In this document: positions 23,783 through 35,767 of the stretch, piece after piece
Numbering within the stretch: position 1 is the first letter of the stretch
Layout: the number at the start of each line of letters is the position of its first letter
Origin: Linaria vulgaris
Lineage: Eukaryota; Streptophyta; Magnoliopsida; Lamiales; Plantaginaceae
Direction of reading: 5' to 3'
Assembly: GCA_948329865.1 (NCBI GenBank)
Contig: OX415249.1
Coordinates: forward strand, 102,864,786 to 102,928,785
Length of the DNA: 64,000 bases
The notes under the pieces: generated by a model
Databases searched by the model: none
Told to the model about the DNA's origin: nothing
Seen by the model: the letters and a program-made list of their open reading frames with translations, nothing else
Made by a program: the position numbers and the translations under genes

Positions 23783-23960
23783 TTCACGAAGAGATCATTC
23801 ACGAAGAAATAATTCACAAAGAGATCGTTCACGAAGAGATCATATGCGACGAGATCGTTCACGAAGAGATAGTTCGCAAAGAGATAGTTCCAAAGAGATA
23901 GTTCACGAAAAGATAGTTCACGAAGAGATAGTTCGCAAAGAGATAGTTTGCAAAGAGACA
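23783..23960. repeat. 15-bp minisatellite
   Basis: About a dozen imperfect copies of a 15-bp unit of the form CGAAGAGATAGTTCA. In one forward frame this reads as an RD/SR-like peptide (RRDRSRRD), but that is a by-product of the repeat. The complementary sequence is in the left arm at 23250-23350. Confidence 0.7.
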
Positions 23961-24552
23961 GAGAGCTCGAGAGAAAACAATTACCTTTATTGATGATTAT
24001 AGGGGGTATTTATAGAGTAGATGATGGGCCTGACATGGGTTGGGCCCCCATAGAGATTGTTAATTAATGTGCAAAGAGTTTGTTCATGGGAAAAGAGATT
24101 TTTCGCGGCCAAAGAGATTGTTCATGGCGAAAGGAGATCATTCGTGGGCTAGTTAGTGGGCAGAATTGCCATGACCGATTTGGGCCGTTGAATCTTGTCG
24201 CGATGTCCGTTTCATCGTGTTTTCCACTTGTTAAGACTTCTTTACCACAGAGAAACAATGAATCACATTTTTCTTGACTCCTTAAATGGGATACGTGAGT
24301 AGCTTGGTTTAGACCCAAGTTCAGTCTGAAATCAACAAACTCACAATCCACATCAATTGCTTTCTGCACGACCTAGAAGATACGACCGACTTACTTAACT
24401 ATTTTCTATCCACATCGTATTTGAATTATAACTTGTTTATAGTCTAACACCTCAACGGACATCAACTAACTAAGGCATCAGAGTACCTACCCCGGGTCAG
24501 CCCCGACCAAGTTCATGTGCCGTGTTTTTTCAGTGCATGTTACTCGAACATA

Positions 24553-24929
24553 AATAACTCAGGACCAATAAGAAGTTTGGTTTAGTCTGATGTGTAGTGC
24601 TTAGTTAGTAGACAAAATTACCACGTATCATATATATTGAGTTGAGATATCTATCATTAATTTAAAAACAAGAATTATTTTCTAATTAATATAGATATAA
24701 TGGTCTTTGTATCTACCTTAGTGGATTTTATTAAGCCCAAATCATGAATAAATATAATCTTACCGCCCCATTCATCAACCTTAGTAATAGGCCCAAATCA
24801 TGAATATCTTACGGTTACGGCTTAAAACAAATTTGATTAACGTAGGTAGTAATTAAATAACTTTTTAAGTACAATTCGTTTTTGCGACACTATAGTACAT
24901 CGTTAACTGAGAAACAACTGAATGAGAAC
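24553..24929. other. Spacer left of the copia element
   Basis: AT-rich sequence with no ORF or recognised repeat. Confidence 0.4.
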
Positions 24930-27900
24930 TAATAACACTGTAAAAGTGTTCTTGACATTGTTGAAGAAAACAGAACTTGAAGAAGAAGAAAAATAGAAAA
25001 ATATTATTGATGAATCTTGGAGAGAAATCTTCTCCAATCTTGAAATGTGTTTGTACAATCTGTAAACTGAAGGAATGACTTGATTGAGAGCTGATACAAG
25101 CCTTATATAGGCTGAGAAACCGACTGAAATGAAATGATCTAACTATTGTTAACAACATTCCTAACAGCTGCTAACAGCTTATTATAAATAGAAATAAAAC
25201 TACAACTTACTAACAGAATTATGAAAAGTTTCTAATTATGGAAACTTCTTAATTAACTTTACAATATGATTTATATTATATAATTTAAGAACCCCCTCAA
25301 GATGTGCATGAATGTTGTGAATGCCCATCTTGGAAATCATGATGTTGAAATGTTGTAATGATAGTGGCTTTGTGAGTAGATCTGCCACTTGATGTTCTTT
25401 TCCCATGTGCATAATCTTCAAGGAATTGTTGTGCACTTTCTCTTTTGCAAAGTAACAATCGATTTGTTTGTACTCTGTGTTCTCATGGTGAACATGATTG
25501 TTAGCTATACAATAGGCACTTATGATGTCTGTAAATAATAAAGGTGTCTTTTGTTGTTTGAAACCAAGATCCTTAAGTAGTTGATCCAGCTATAGAACTT
25601 CACATGTTGTAGTAGCTAGAGCCCTGTATTCTTCTTCAGTAGATGACCTGCTTACTGTTAGCTGTTTCTTGCATTTCTAGGAGATTAGAGATTTGTCCAA
25701 GTATATTGCATAACCAGTTATGCTATTTCTTGTTTCAGGAAAGTCTGCCCAATCACTGTTAGAGAAGGCCTTGAGGTGAACTTGTGAGTTAGAGCTCTAG
25801 TGAATGCCTTTGCCAGGAGTTACTTTGAGAAATCTGAGTACTTTGTGTGCTGCAACTAGGTGAGATGTTGTAGGTTTGCTCATGTGTTGACTCAGGCACT
25901 GACTGCTGTAGCAGAGGTCTAGTCTTTGTGATTGTAAGGTATAGTAATCTCCATACTAACCTTCTGTACTCTGAGGGATCTTCTAGTAATGGATAATCAC
26001 CATCTGTCAGCTTAACTTTGTTGCTCATAGGGGTGTTGCTAGGTTTACAACCAAGATAACCTGCATCTGTAAGAATATCAAGTTCATACTTCTTTTGGCA
26101 CAGACTAATGCCTGACTTACTCTTTGCAACTTCTATGTCGAGGATGTATTTTAAGTTGCCAAGGTCTTTTATTGTGAATTGAGAGTCCAATTGATGTTTG
26201 ATGTAGTTAATTTATGTTAGATCCTTACCAATGAGAATTATATCATCAACATACACACACAAAGCTGTAAAATTAGAGCCATTTGATTTTGTAAATAGAG
26301 AACAATCAGACACAGTTTGAGAGTAACCATGAGTAATGAGGCACTGTGTAAACTTGATGAACCACTGTCTTGAAGCCTGCTTTAAGCCATATAGGCTTTT
26401 CTTTAGTAGACATACCCTGTATCACTTTTAGGATAGTAACTAAGGGGTGGGTCATGTATATCACCATGTAAGAATGCATTGTTTACATCAAGTTGTTGTA
26501 AGTGCCAATTCTGTGAAGTAAAGCAAGGATAACTCTAAATGTGGTTAGCTTTGCAACAAGAGAGAAAGTGTCAAAATAATCTAAGCCTTCCTCTTGAGTG
26601 TATCTTTTTGCTACTAATTCACTCTTCATTGCATTCCTCCATTCAAGGAGTTTATTTGCTTGAGTGAAGGTTTTTGGCTCAGTAATTTGAGATATAGATG
26701 CAGTGTAAGCCTTATGAGAATAACCAAGCAATTCAGTACATAAGTAGTTTGAGATTGGGTACTGTTTACCAGAAGTAGTAATGTTGGCCGTAGTAATGTT
26801 GGCCTTATGTAGTGATTTTGGAAGCGAAACATCATATACAGAGAGATAGGTAGGAGGTCCATCTGATATGTGTGGCCTTGTGTTGTGAACCTCAGAATTA
26901 GAGTTTGATGTTCCTGAAGCAATACCTGCATTCTGGTCTTCTGTAGAAGTTAGCTCTTGAGTAACTTCAGTTGGTAGTTCACTCTGAGCTTTTGAGTTTG
27001 TTGTAGAAGCTGGATGTGGCAGTGTATCTGCATCTGAAGTGTATGAGTAGTCCACATCAGTATTTGTATGTAAAGAAGGTGTGTTAGGGAGTGCTTGAGA
27101 TAGGTCATCAGATTCTGAAGGAGCATGTTGTTCTACTGGTTATATATGTTGGATGAAGCTCCTACTTGGAGAGATGAATGTGTTAGTGCACAAGTTTGTG
27201 CTTAAGAATTCTGATTTGTAATGCTGAGCACGTGACTTCCGTTGGAATGAAAATGTGTTTTCATAGAAGACCACATTTCTAGAGATGAATGTCTTCCTTG
27301 TTTGTAAGTTGAGGAGGAGATATCCTTTTGTTCCTTGAGGATATCCCAGAAATACAGCTTTTGTTGCTCTTGGATCAAATTTGTTCTGTTAACAGGAATT
27401 GTAGAGGCAAATGCTAGACAACCAAATGAGCGCAACAAGTTATAATTTGAAGGTTTATTGTAAAGCATCTGGTAATGAGTGTTATTTTACAAAACTTTTG
27501 ATGGTAACCTGTTTATGATGAATGCATCACATGATATGCAATTACTCCAAAACTCAATAAGAATGTTAGACTGAAATCTCAAAGATCTTGCTACTTGTAG
27601 TAAGTGCTGGTGTTGTCTTTCAACTAATCCATTTTGTTGGGGTGTTTCAACACAAGATTTTTGATGAACAATTCCATACTTTTCATAGAATCCTTTAAGC
27701 ATGAATTCTGTTCCATTATCAGTTCTTATCATTTTGATTTTAGTTGAAAATTGAGCTAATACTAAGTTGTAGAACTGAAGTAAATGTCTTTGCACTTCTG
27801 ATTTGTGTTGAAGTAGATACATCCAAGTACGCCTTGTGAAATCATCTACTATAGTAAAAAAGAATCTAAAATTGTTATGAGATTTGACAGCAAAAGAATC

Positions 27901-30184
27901 CCGAACATCACAATGGATTAACTCAAAAGCATGAGTAGTACAACTGGTACTTAAAGGAAAATGAAGCTTCTTTCATTTAGACAAATGACATATATCATAT
28001 TCATGGTATTTATTACAATGAAGTAGATTCAATTTACTAATAGCAAATAGTTTTTGAGTACTAGTATGGCCTAATCTATGATGCCACAATTTCATAGTGT
28101 CAGTAGCAACATTATAAGCAGCAGAATGTACAATGTTCTTCTCAACATTCTGAAAATCTGAGTGTAAGATGTATAAACTATCTTCAAGCTTGGCAAAACC
28201 AATCATCTTCTTGGTGATTTGGTTCTGCAAAATACAAAATGAAGTGAGGAAATGTAGTGTAATGCTAGTTTGACCAGTGAGTATAGAAATTGATAAGTGA
28301 GTATAGAAATTGATAATAGATTATATGTGAAAGCAGGAACCAACAACAGATTATGCAACATAACACTAGAAATAAATTGGACAGATCCTCTATATGTAGC
28401 TTTTGTGGTACTCTTGTTAGGGAGATGAATGTATATGTCTACTCTCTCATGTATACCAACAACCCCCATTGATGTTGACAGATCATGTGATCTGTAGCAC
28501 CAATATTTAAGTTCCAACATTTGGACACAATATTCATAGAATAGGCTTTAGTTGAGAGAGCAACATTTTTACCAGAAATTGCAGTTGCAGCATAGTGTTT
28601 TCAGGTTGAGTCTGGACATGCAGAGCTAGTTTGAGGATGAGATTGAGCTCGTTTGAAAGCTAAGAATTGCTCAATGATTTCTTTAGTAAAATCCACAATA
28701 GGTTTGTGAGGCTTGGACTCTTCATTCACAACAGTTTGGTCAAGGCAATTCACTACATTTGCAAAGTGATTTTGACTTGCAGATCTTTTCCCTTTAGGGC
28801 CTTCCCATCCAGAAGGATGACCATAAATCTGAAACACTTGTCGACTGTGTGACCAGTGTATCCACAGTGTGTGCACGTTAATTTCTTCTTGTCTTTCTTT
28901 GAGTTATTATAACCCTGAGTTTGCCGATAAACTTGAGAAGTTTGATTAGAAAAGTTATTTATGTTGGTTTGATCTTGAGTTGATCTTTGTCTAGTGAACA
29001 TGGCTAGTGAATCAGTGGGAACATAGCTAAAAGACAATTCCCTATGACTCTCTTATTGCAGTAACATTGAATATACTTGTGACAAATAAGGCAAATGATT
29101 AAGTAGTAAAATTTGAGTCCTCACAACACAGTAAGATTCATTCAGTCCGACCAAGAATTTCACAACTTAATCATATTGTTATAAATCAACCATTGACTCC
29201 ACAAGTACACAATCCATAAAAATAGGCCACAATAGGCCTTTGATTCACAAATTCATCCTATATAGACCTAAAAGCATTATAGTAGTTTGTGACAGAAAGA
29301 CTTCCCTGTGAGATGGTGGAGAGGGATTTTTGCAACTGGTAGAATCTTGATCCATCAGCTCTTGCAAACCACATTTTTAACTCCTTCCATAACTCCAAGG
29401 CAGATTCAAAGTAGAGTAGACTTTTGTGAAGATCATCAGAAACAGAATTCATGATCCAGGAGAGCACTAGCGTGTTGGCTCCGTCTTATTGACAACATCA
29501 CTGGGATCTGGCTTGGGGAGAGTTCCATCAATGAACCTAATCTTGTTCATTGTGATACCTTTGCTCCATGACAGGTAGTTGGCTCCATTGAGTTTTTCTC
29601 GAACAATGGATGAGCTAGTGAAATCATGGCTTCCCAGATAATACACAGAACTGGAGTCTTCACTTGGGTTCTTGGTGGTGACAGTAGAAGAAGAGGAAGC
29701 AGGAGTAGTCATTTTGATTGATTTTCAGAAAGTATAGCAGTGAAATCAATGGAACGGGAAGAACTGAGAGAAGAGATTAGATTGCAGCGGAAGAGAGCTC
29801 AGAAAACTGGATGAATGATACCATAATAACACTGTAAAAGTGTTTTTGACATTATTGAAGAAAACAGAACTTGAAGAAGAAGAAAAATAGAAAAATATTA
29901 TTGATGAATCCTGGAGAGAAATCTATTCCAATCTTGAAATGTGTTTGTACAATCTGTAAACTGAATGAATGACTTGATTGAGAGCTGATACAAACCTTAT
30001 ATAGGCTGAGAAACCGACTGCAATGAACTAATCTAACTGTTGTTAACAACATTCCTAACAGCTGCTAACAGCTTACTATAAATAGAAATAAAACTATAAC
30101 TAACTAACATAATTATGAAAAGTTTTTATTTATGGAAACTTCTTAATTAACTTTAAATCTGACTTGTATTATATAATCTAAGAA
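24930..30184 (-). mobile_element. Ty1/copia LTR retrotransposon with both LTRs
   Basis: The element lies on the minus strand. Near-identical LTRs are at 29824-30184 (5') and 24930-25291 (3'), about 360 bp each. The primer-binding site TGGTATCATTCATCC starts at 29823, next to the 5' LTR. A polypurine tract (CTTGAGGGGG on the minus strand) abuts the 3' LTR at 25292-25301. Domain order gag, integrase, RT, RNase H is the copia order. I do not see a clear target duplication, and the LTR ends lack a standard TG...CA, so borders may be off by a few bases. The 5.26-kb length is normal for a copia element. Confidence 0.88.
25240..29712 (-). pseudogene. Copia gag-pol polyprotein, broken
   Basis: Gag begins at 29712 (MTTPASSSSTV), with copia-type LNGANYLSWSKGI. 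A CCHC zinc knuckle lies at 28834-28875 (CTHCGYTGHTVDKC). The integrase zinc region follows near 28100 (HHRLGHTS with later Cys pairs). The integrase core has IRTDNGTEF near 27700-27730 and ETPQQNGLVER. The RT carries the catalytic YVDD at 26242-26253. The RNase H end carries HQVADLLTKPL near 25380. Many stops and frameshifts divide the reading frame into at least eight pieces, so it cannot make a full polyprotein. Individual motifs are well preserved, which fits fairly recent decay. Confidence 0.88.
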
Positions 30185-30306
30185 TAACCTATAGGTGTTT
30201 TCTTTCATGTGCATATAGTAAAATATCCCTAAGACTATGGGTGTTACCCTAACACGCCTTTAGGCTAATTCGTAGTGCATGTAGTCAAAGGTCTCTAAGA
30301 TTATGC

Positions 30307-30790
30307 ACTACAAGAAAAAGGGTTTTTGGCTAGGACCATTGGCTACGGATGTTGTAGGCAATGGTGGATTTGCCATTGGCTATGGAAAATCCATAGCCCT
30401 TGGGCATTTTTTAGATTAAAAAAAAATTTAAAACTCATTGGCTACGGATATATCCCGTCGCTCTTGACCATTGTCGACGGGAAAATCCGTAGCCATTGGT
30501 CAAAGGCGACGGGCATCCGTCACCCATAGTCCACTAATAATTAAAAAAAAAACAAAAAATATTGGTTATGGCTAGAAGCCGTAGCCAATAATAGTAGCTC
30601 GTTGCCCTTAGTCTGGGCGCCGAAATTGGCGCCCAAATTAAGGGCGACGGGCGTAGCCCTTAGCCGTTGTCTATGGGCGACGAGTGTAGCCCGTCGCCCT
30701 TATTCTGGGCGCCAAAATTGGCGCCCAATCCAAGGGCGACGGGCTATAGCCAATGGCTACGGGCGACACCCGTCGCCCATATACAATGAC
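30307..30790. mobile_element. CACTA element end, truncated
   Basis: It begins CACTACAAGAAAAAGGG, followed by subterminal GGCTACGG and GGCGACGG repeats. The segment is largely the reverse complement of the right 300 bp of the CACTA copy at 17203-19162, so it is the same family in opposite orientation. It also contains the palindromic pieces GGGCGCC. The other terminus is missing: near 30790 the sequence changes to the tandem repeats of the Tat-type element. Confidence 0.7.
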
Positions 30791-30879
30791 GTCGGGCCTA
30801 AAATGGTTCACTCCAACGAAAAGGGAAGAACATTCTGTCCCAAGTAGCCATGCAGGACCCAAGACGGTTTGCTCCAATG

Positions 30880-31250
30880 AAAAAAGGGTCGAACACTTTG
30901 TCCAAAGTGGCAAGTGCTACCGCAAATCCCAAAATACGAAAAAAGAGACAGACACTCTGTCCAAAGTGGCAAGTGCTACCGCAAATCCCGAAATACGAAA
31001 AAAGGGACGGACACTTTGTCCAAAGTGGCAAGTGATACCGCAAATCCCAAAATACGAAAAAATGGATGGACACTCTGTCCAAAGTGACAAGTGATATCGC
31101 AAATCTCGACTATGAAAAACGGGACGAACACTTGTCTGAAGTGGCAAGTGATACCGCAAATCCCGAAAAATGAAAAAATGGGACATACATTCGGTCCAAA
31201 GTGGCAAGAGATAACCGTGAATTCCGAAAAATAAAAAACGGAACGACCCC
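30880..31250. repeat. 59-bp tandem array in Tat-type copy 1
   Basis: GGCAAGTG-type starts recur at 30909, 30968, 31027, 31086, 31143 and 31203. Units carry CTTTGTCCAAAGTGGCAAGT and a run of A. The reverse complement resembles the array at 53475-53875 in the complete copy. Confidence 0.85.
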
Positions 31251-31539
31251 TATATCAGTAGTAATAAACTACTAATCCTACATCCTAAAGAGAAACACAT
31301 CACCCTCCACAAATGTGAAAGAGCGCTCTAGTTGTCAAAATAAAGTAAAATGCAACAAACAGCGATTGAAAGAAAGGGCAATGAATACGAGCCAATGAAT
31401 AAGCGTACCATTGAAAAACCTCACGAATAATGTGCGACGACGAAGCAATAATTCGAATTGTTCAAAACATTAAAGGGCGACGCAGCGCCGAAAAACAGAA
31501 TAGAAATTGTTTATTACAAACAAAAATAGTCGAAGCCCT

Positions 31540-33921
31540 TAGGCATCGACATCATCCTCATCTTCGAAGGAAGGATAAACAGGGGCATAGGAGGTGGTGG
31601 AGAGATCCCCGAAAAATGAGGTTGTCACTCTCAAGCAACACAGCGAACTCATCCAGATGAGCTGGTTGATCATTCACGACGGGCGGCAGAATCTCTCTAT
31701 TTGGCCCCAACGAAAGATCGAACCAACAGAGGTCAAAGTGCCCACGGACATATTTGGTGCTATACAATTGTTGCACCATGAGCACTTGCGCCTTCTTGGC
31801 TTCCCGGGTACCCCTCCGAGCACTAATCTCTCAAAAGGTATTGCTCCGGAGGAATTCCTCGGCAATTTCCACCCGTTGTTGCGCGGAAAGAAACTGCACA
31901 ATATTAAATGAATACAGACTTATAGTCATGTAAAATTACTTTATCTCACTGAGGCCGCGAGTATATCCAATCTATGCGGCCCGCTCAAACCTTTCTTTCT
32001 CGACCGCCAATTCTTTCTCGAGCCTGGCAACTCATTTCGTCATATCACCTTTGCTGGACGAAAGATTGTCGACTTGCAATTGAAGCTGATTGACGGCCTC
32101 CTTTGCAAGCCTCACTGCTTCTCTGTCACTCGCAGCTCGAGCAGCATAATCCTTCACATTTTCCAGGGCTTTCTCCTTCTCGTCAAGGGCGACCCTCAGA
32201 GCATCAAAGTCATTCCCACAGAATTCAACCCCGACATGCAGCTATCCACTCATCTTTGCTTCGTGAGCCTGGACCAGAGCCGTGAACATGGCATCCACAA
32301 CTCCACCACCCTAAAAGAGAAAAACCAAGGAGTTACGTGATCACGCAATGATTCGCATACAAATGCATCTAGAAAATATAGAATATTACCGCAGTTAATA
32401 TACGAAGGGCATTTCGCTCCACCATTTTCCTTTCCTTGGCAGAGACTGCATGAGGAACTGATAGGTTCGGAAGAAGAAATTTCAGGGCGTCAATCGACTC
32501 CTCCTTAGAAGCCTCATATCCACCAACATGGGCACGCAGACCGTGGCTTGGCCCCGCCCTGACACTTGGCCCCTCTACGGGAGCAGAGCCGCTCGTAGCA
32601 CCCAGACCAGACGTCCGTGCTGCAGGGGGGATAACTCCCATGGTTGCTGCCCGACCTTCTCCCAACACATCCTCGAAAGGATCAGCAGAAGCCTCAACAT
32701 GGGCTGAGGCCGAAGCATCAGTTGCTGCCCTTTTTCCCTTGTTCTTCCTCTTCCTTGGGGGTGGTATTGGGGGAACAATGGTAGTTTGAGAACCTTCCTT
32801 CTCAGCGGCAAGGGCTCGATTGATCCGGGCATGACGGTTCATGATGAATTCGCCTGAAAAGAAAAATGCATATTAGTATCATCATAAGGGTGAAAACAAA
32901 ACACGAGGTCGACTAAATAACGCAGAATCTATACCAAGCGTAAATCTCCCATTATAGCTAACTGGCGACAACCCAGCTAAAGATAACACACGATTCTCTA
33001 CCAGTCTTTTAACGTTAAACGGGTGATCGCGGACTAAATTCGGGACAAAAGTAGAGTCCCATGAAGGTGGGCGTACACCCGTCGGTATTGCAACTCTATC
33101 ACCGACAAACCAATCATGGCAATACATCTCGAATTCGCCCTCATAACTCTCATAAACGTATAAATAACTTTTTTTCTAATTCTTTTCGTAACTAGTGGCC
33201 CCGCCACTCAGAAACTTGCGCTTCCTAAGTGCCTTAACATGATAGAAACCTGTTTCCCTCCTACAAACTTTGAAACGGACCCAAAACTCATTGGGACCCT
33301 GAGGTACGCCCAAAGCCTTCATCAAGATGATAAAATCGATAATTTGCCCGAAGGAGTTCGGTGTCAGCTGACTTGGCACAATCCCAATGGACCTCAAAAT
33401 AAATTTGACCTCCACGGGTACCGGAAATGGCAACCCGTTGGCCAGCTGACCCACAAAAACTGTGAGGTGACCAGGTGGGGGTGAATCCATGCGTTCGTCC
33501 GGACCAGGAATGACTAACTTATACCTATTGGTTATGTTAAACACTTCACGCAAGGAAGGGCGATTATGCTGCAACCGCAACACATAAGTATTATACGCCA
33601 TCTGTGGGACCTCCGCATATTCATCAATCTCCCTATCGATGGCTTCAATATCTTCACATGCTTCACTGGAGGCACGATTATCCTCAGAAGAAGATGATTG
33701 CGAATCATCCTCCCCACCTTGCAAGGACAATTGATCATCGTTACCACCTGGATGATCATCCATAGGCGAGTCAACAAAATCAATATCAATTAGCTCATTC
33801 TCATCTCCTCGGAGTATATTCAAACACGAGGGAGCTCTTGCAGGGCCACCACATATTTGACTGAACCAGAGCTTGAGCCGCTACTAGACTCACTCCCTAA
33901 GGTCGATTCAGATCTCACCAT
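31540..33921 (-). pseudogene. Antisense Tat-type gene, mutated copy
   Basis: Homologue of the intact gene at 50625-53073, antisense to its element. Exons by correspondence are 33921-32935, 32853-32390, 32310 to about 31960, and 31893 to about 31540, with a 5' UTR intron at 34079-33937 ahead of the start codon. Conserved pieces include VIPGPDERMDSPPPGH, SQLTPNSFGQIIDFIILMKA and a Lys/Arg-rich block after IPPPRKRK. Damage: a frameshift soon after the start (near 33825), a Trp codon changed to TAG near 33176, in-frame stops in the coiled-coil exon and a frameshift near the C terminus. Coding capacity is lost while splice sites remain readable. Confidence 0.8.
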
Positions 33922-34499
33922 CTTGATCAACACAAACTGTAATAAAATTAAAAAGAAAAACGGCTGACTACACGCGAATACGTCACTCTTGGCACTTACG
34001 AAATCTACGTGGCATATTTAAATAGCCATTCACTAAGTAAAACAAACATGTCTCGCAAAGTAAGCACATAATCATTTACCTTGGTTATAGCTGGAAAATC
34101 GACAACGAGCGAGATACAAACTGAAAAAAGTGAGAGCAATGTTAAACAAATTATAGGCAAAACCTACATATCTACATATTTAGCAAAAAACAGGAAAAAG
34201 AATTATAAGGCATTAGATCGAACGATCTATTGTTCGATACATCCAACATCGAATAAGCAGCATTAGGCCCGTTAGGCCCATCAAACCAAGCATCGAATCG
34301 AGCCGGTTCGATATACATTTTAGCATCGAACGCCAGCGATTCGATCGAAGAGCAATAATAGGCAATACACACATCGAACCCCCAACGTTCGATGCAGACC
34401 ACAAGATCGAATGAGGAACATTTGATCGATGACCCCAACATTAATAAAAAGGCTCAGGAATAGTATATTGAGATCCACGTCTTTCTGATCGTTCCTCCC

Positions 34500-34823
34500 A
34501 ATCGGGGGCATGATTTTCAACAAAGAGAGTTCAGATCTCCAGAATTGGAACCTGCTTTCTGTTCGAGAATGCATCTCAGATCTCCAGAATTGGAACCCGG
34601 TTTCTGTTCGAGATCGCATCCCAATCGGTGGCATGATTTTCAACAAAGAGAGTTCAGATCTCCAAAATTGGAACCCGGTTTCTGTTCGAGACCGCCTCCC
34701 AATTGAGGCATGATTTTCAACATTATCAAAATAACAAGCATAAAGCGACAAGTCAAAAATACAGTTTATAAGTTTGGAACCCGCTCTCTGATCGATACCG
34801 TCTCCCAAACTGGGGGGACTATA
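34500..34823. repeat. Repeats adjoining the polypurine tract
   Basis: CATGATTTTCAACAAAGAGAG occurs near 34509 and 34632 (period 123), with a third partial copy near 34706. Each unit contains TTGGAACCCGGTTTCTGTTC and a CTCCCAATCGG-type end. These look like degenerate copies of the final stretch TTGGAACCCGCTCTCTGATC to CTCCCAAACTGGGGGG before the LTR. Confidence 0.65.
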
Positions 34824-35490
34824 TGATAGGGGTATTTTAGGAATGGCCCAATAATAATATTGGGTCGGCCCAAGAAGGAAGGCCTGTTGAAATAGTACAT
34901 CAAACAGGAGAAATTCGACACTGGACGAGCATCGAACGGACTCGATTAGATCTAAGGAGTCGATTGAATCATGCTAATTCGATACACTTTTTCCAACTGC
35001 CACTAGGGCCCGCAAACGGGGTTATAAATATCATGTCCCCTGACATTCTCAGCACGCATTCCAACTATCATCAACCTACTCAACATCGAATCCTCAGCAT
35101 TCGATATACGACATTCGATCGAAGTCCCCGCATTCGATACACTACGTTCGATCGAAACAGACAAATTCGATACTCAGCAACCCAACTTAGTCTTGCATCG
35201 ATGGACCTGAATTCGATACACTCATAGATCGAAAGGCCTCGATTCGATATTGGACCATCAGATTTACTCTGTATCGAACGAACACGGTTCGATACAGCCT
35301 AGATCGAATTCCCTCAATTTGATACACTATTTATACTTTGTAATTTTACTTGTTTTGTCTAGTCAATCTGTAATAGGTGTTCTGGACCAAGCTAGTTCGA
35401 TTTTTATTTGGTTAGCATTATTTTGGCAATTGATAAGCCCATTGTAACGTTCTACGCTGTTTTGTTACCCGGACGAAATAAGACCAAAAT
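34824..35490 (+). repeat. 3' LTR of Tat-type copy 1
   Basis: It starts TGATAGGGGTATTTTAGG directly after the polypurine tract and ends near GGACGAAATAAGACCAAA, corresponding to the LTR limits in the complete copy. A TATA-like TTATAAATA lies near 35020. The LTR is full of ATCGAA / TTCGAT motifs. The final CA is not preserved, so the right border is approximate. Confidence 0.7.
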
Positions 35491-35580
35491 ATAATAGTTT
35501 GTACATACGATCTTGACCAAATTATCCATATTATAACTTTGTAGTCTCTAAAATCTAATGAGCGCGTATACTTTACTTTG

Positions 35581-35767
35581 TTTTAGTAAGTACCGGTGCA
35601 TCATAATTTTCTCCAGGTAAATTATCAAATTTATTTTGTTTATGATTGTGACGGTGACAGGCTGACAAAATACACAATCAGAATACATGTTGTAACAAAC
35701 AAGATAATCAAAACCAATAATTTAGATTAAAGTGGCTGCATGATGGTGAATAAAATAAGTGCAATAA
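35581..35767. repeat. Long direct repeat, left copy
   Basis: 187 bp from TTTTAGTAAGTACC to GTGCAATAA, repeated at 37238-37411 with several small indels. The two copies flank the MULE-like element almost exactly. Confidence 0.85.

Larger units (their letters stand above)
22429..24552. repeat. Inverted-repeat element with circularly permuted arms
   Basis: Left blocks in order are A (22429-22482 plus 23043-23070), B (about 23170-23240, containing CTATAAATA), R (23250-23350, CTCTTCGTGAACTAT-type repeats) and C-D (about 23373-23680). The right side carries inverted counterparts in the order R' (23783-23960), B' (about 23963-24035), A' (about 24130-24215) and D'-C' (about 24235-24550). Read on the minus strand the right arm is therefore C-D-A-B-R against A-B-R-C-D on the left. 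No convincing protein is encoded. The blocks resemble promoter and leader parts of a retroelement, but I cannot name the family. Confidence 0.55.
30791..35490 (+). mobile_element. Truncated gypsy/Tat-type element (3' half)
   Basis: Element orientation is left to right. It contains a 59-bp tandem array (about 30880-31250), an antisense gene remnant (31540-34080), short repeats before the polypurine tract, the tract AACTGGGGGGACTATA (34808-34823) and a 3' LTR from 34824. Gag, protease and pol are absent; they should lie to the left, where the CACTA end now sits. The layout and sequence match the 3' half of the complete copy at 49274-57395, so it belongs to a related but diverged subfamily. Confidence 0.8.

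Noticed and set aside
30753..31207. Open frames on both strands through the 59-bp array
   Set aside because: Repeat-driven open frames with no independent coding evidence.
34510..34713. Repetitive forward ORF (SDLQNWNPVSVRDR units)
   Set aside because: Produced by the tandem repeats before the polypurine tract; not a protein.
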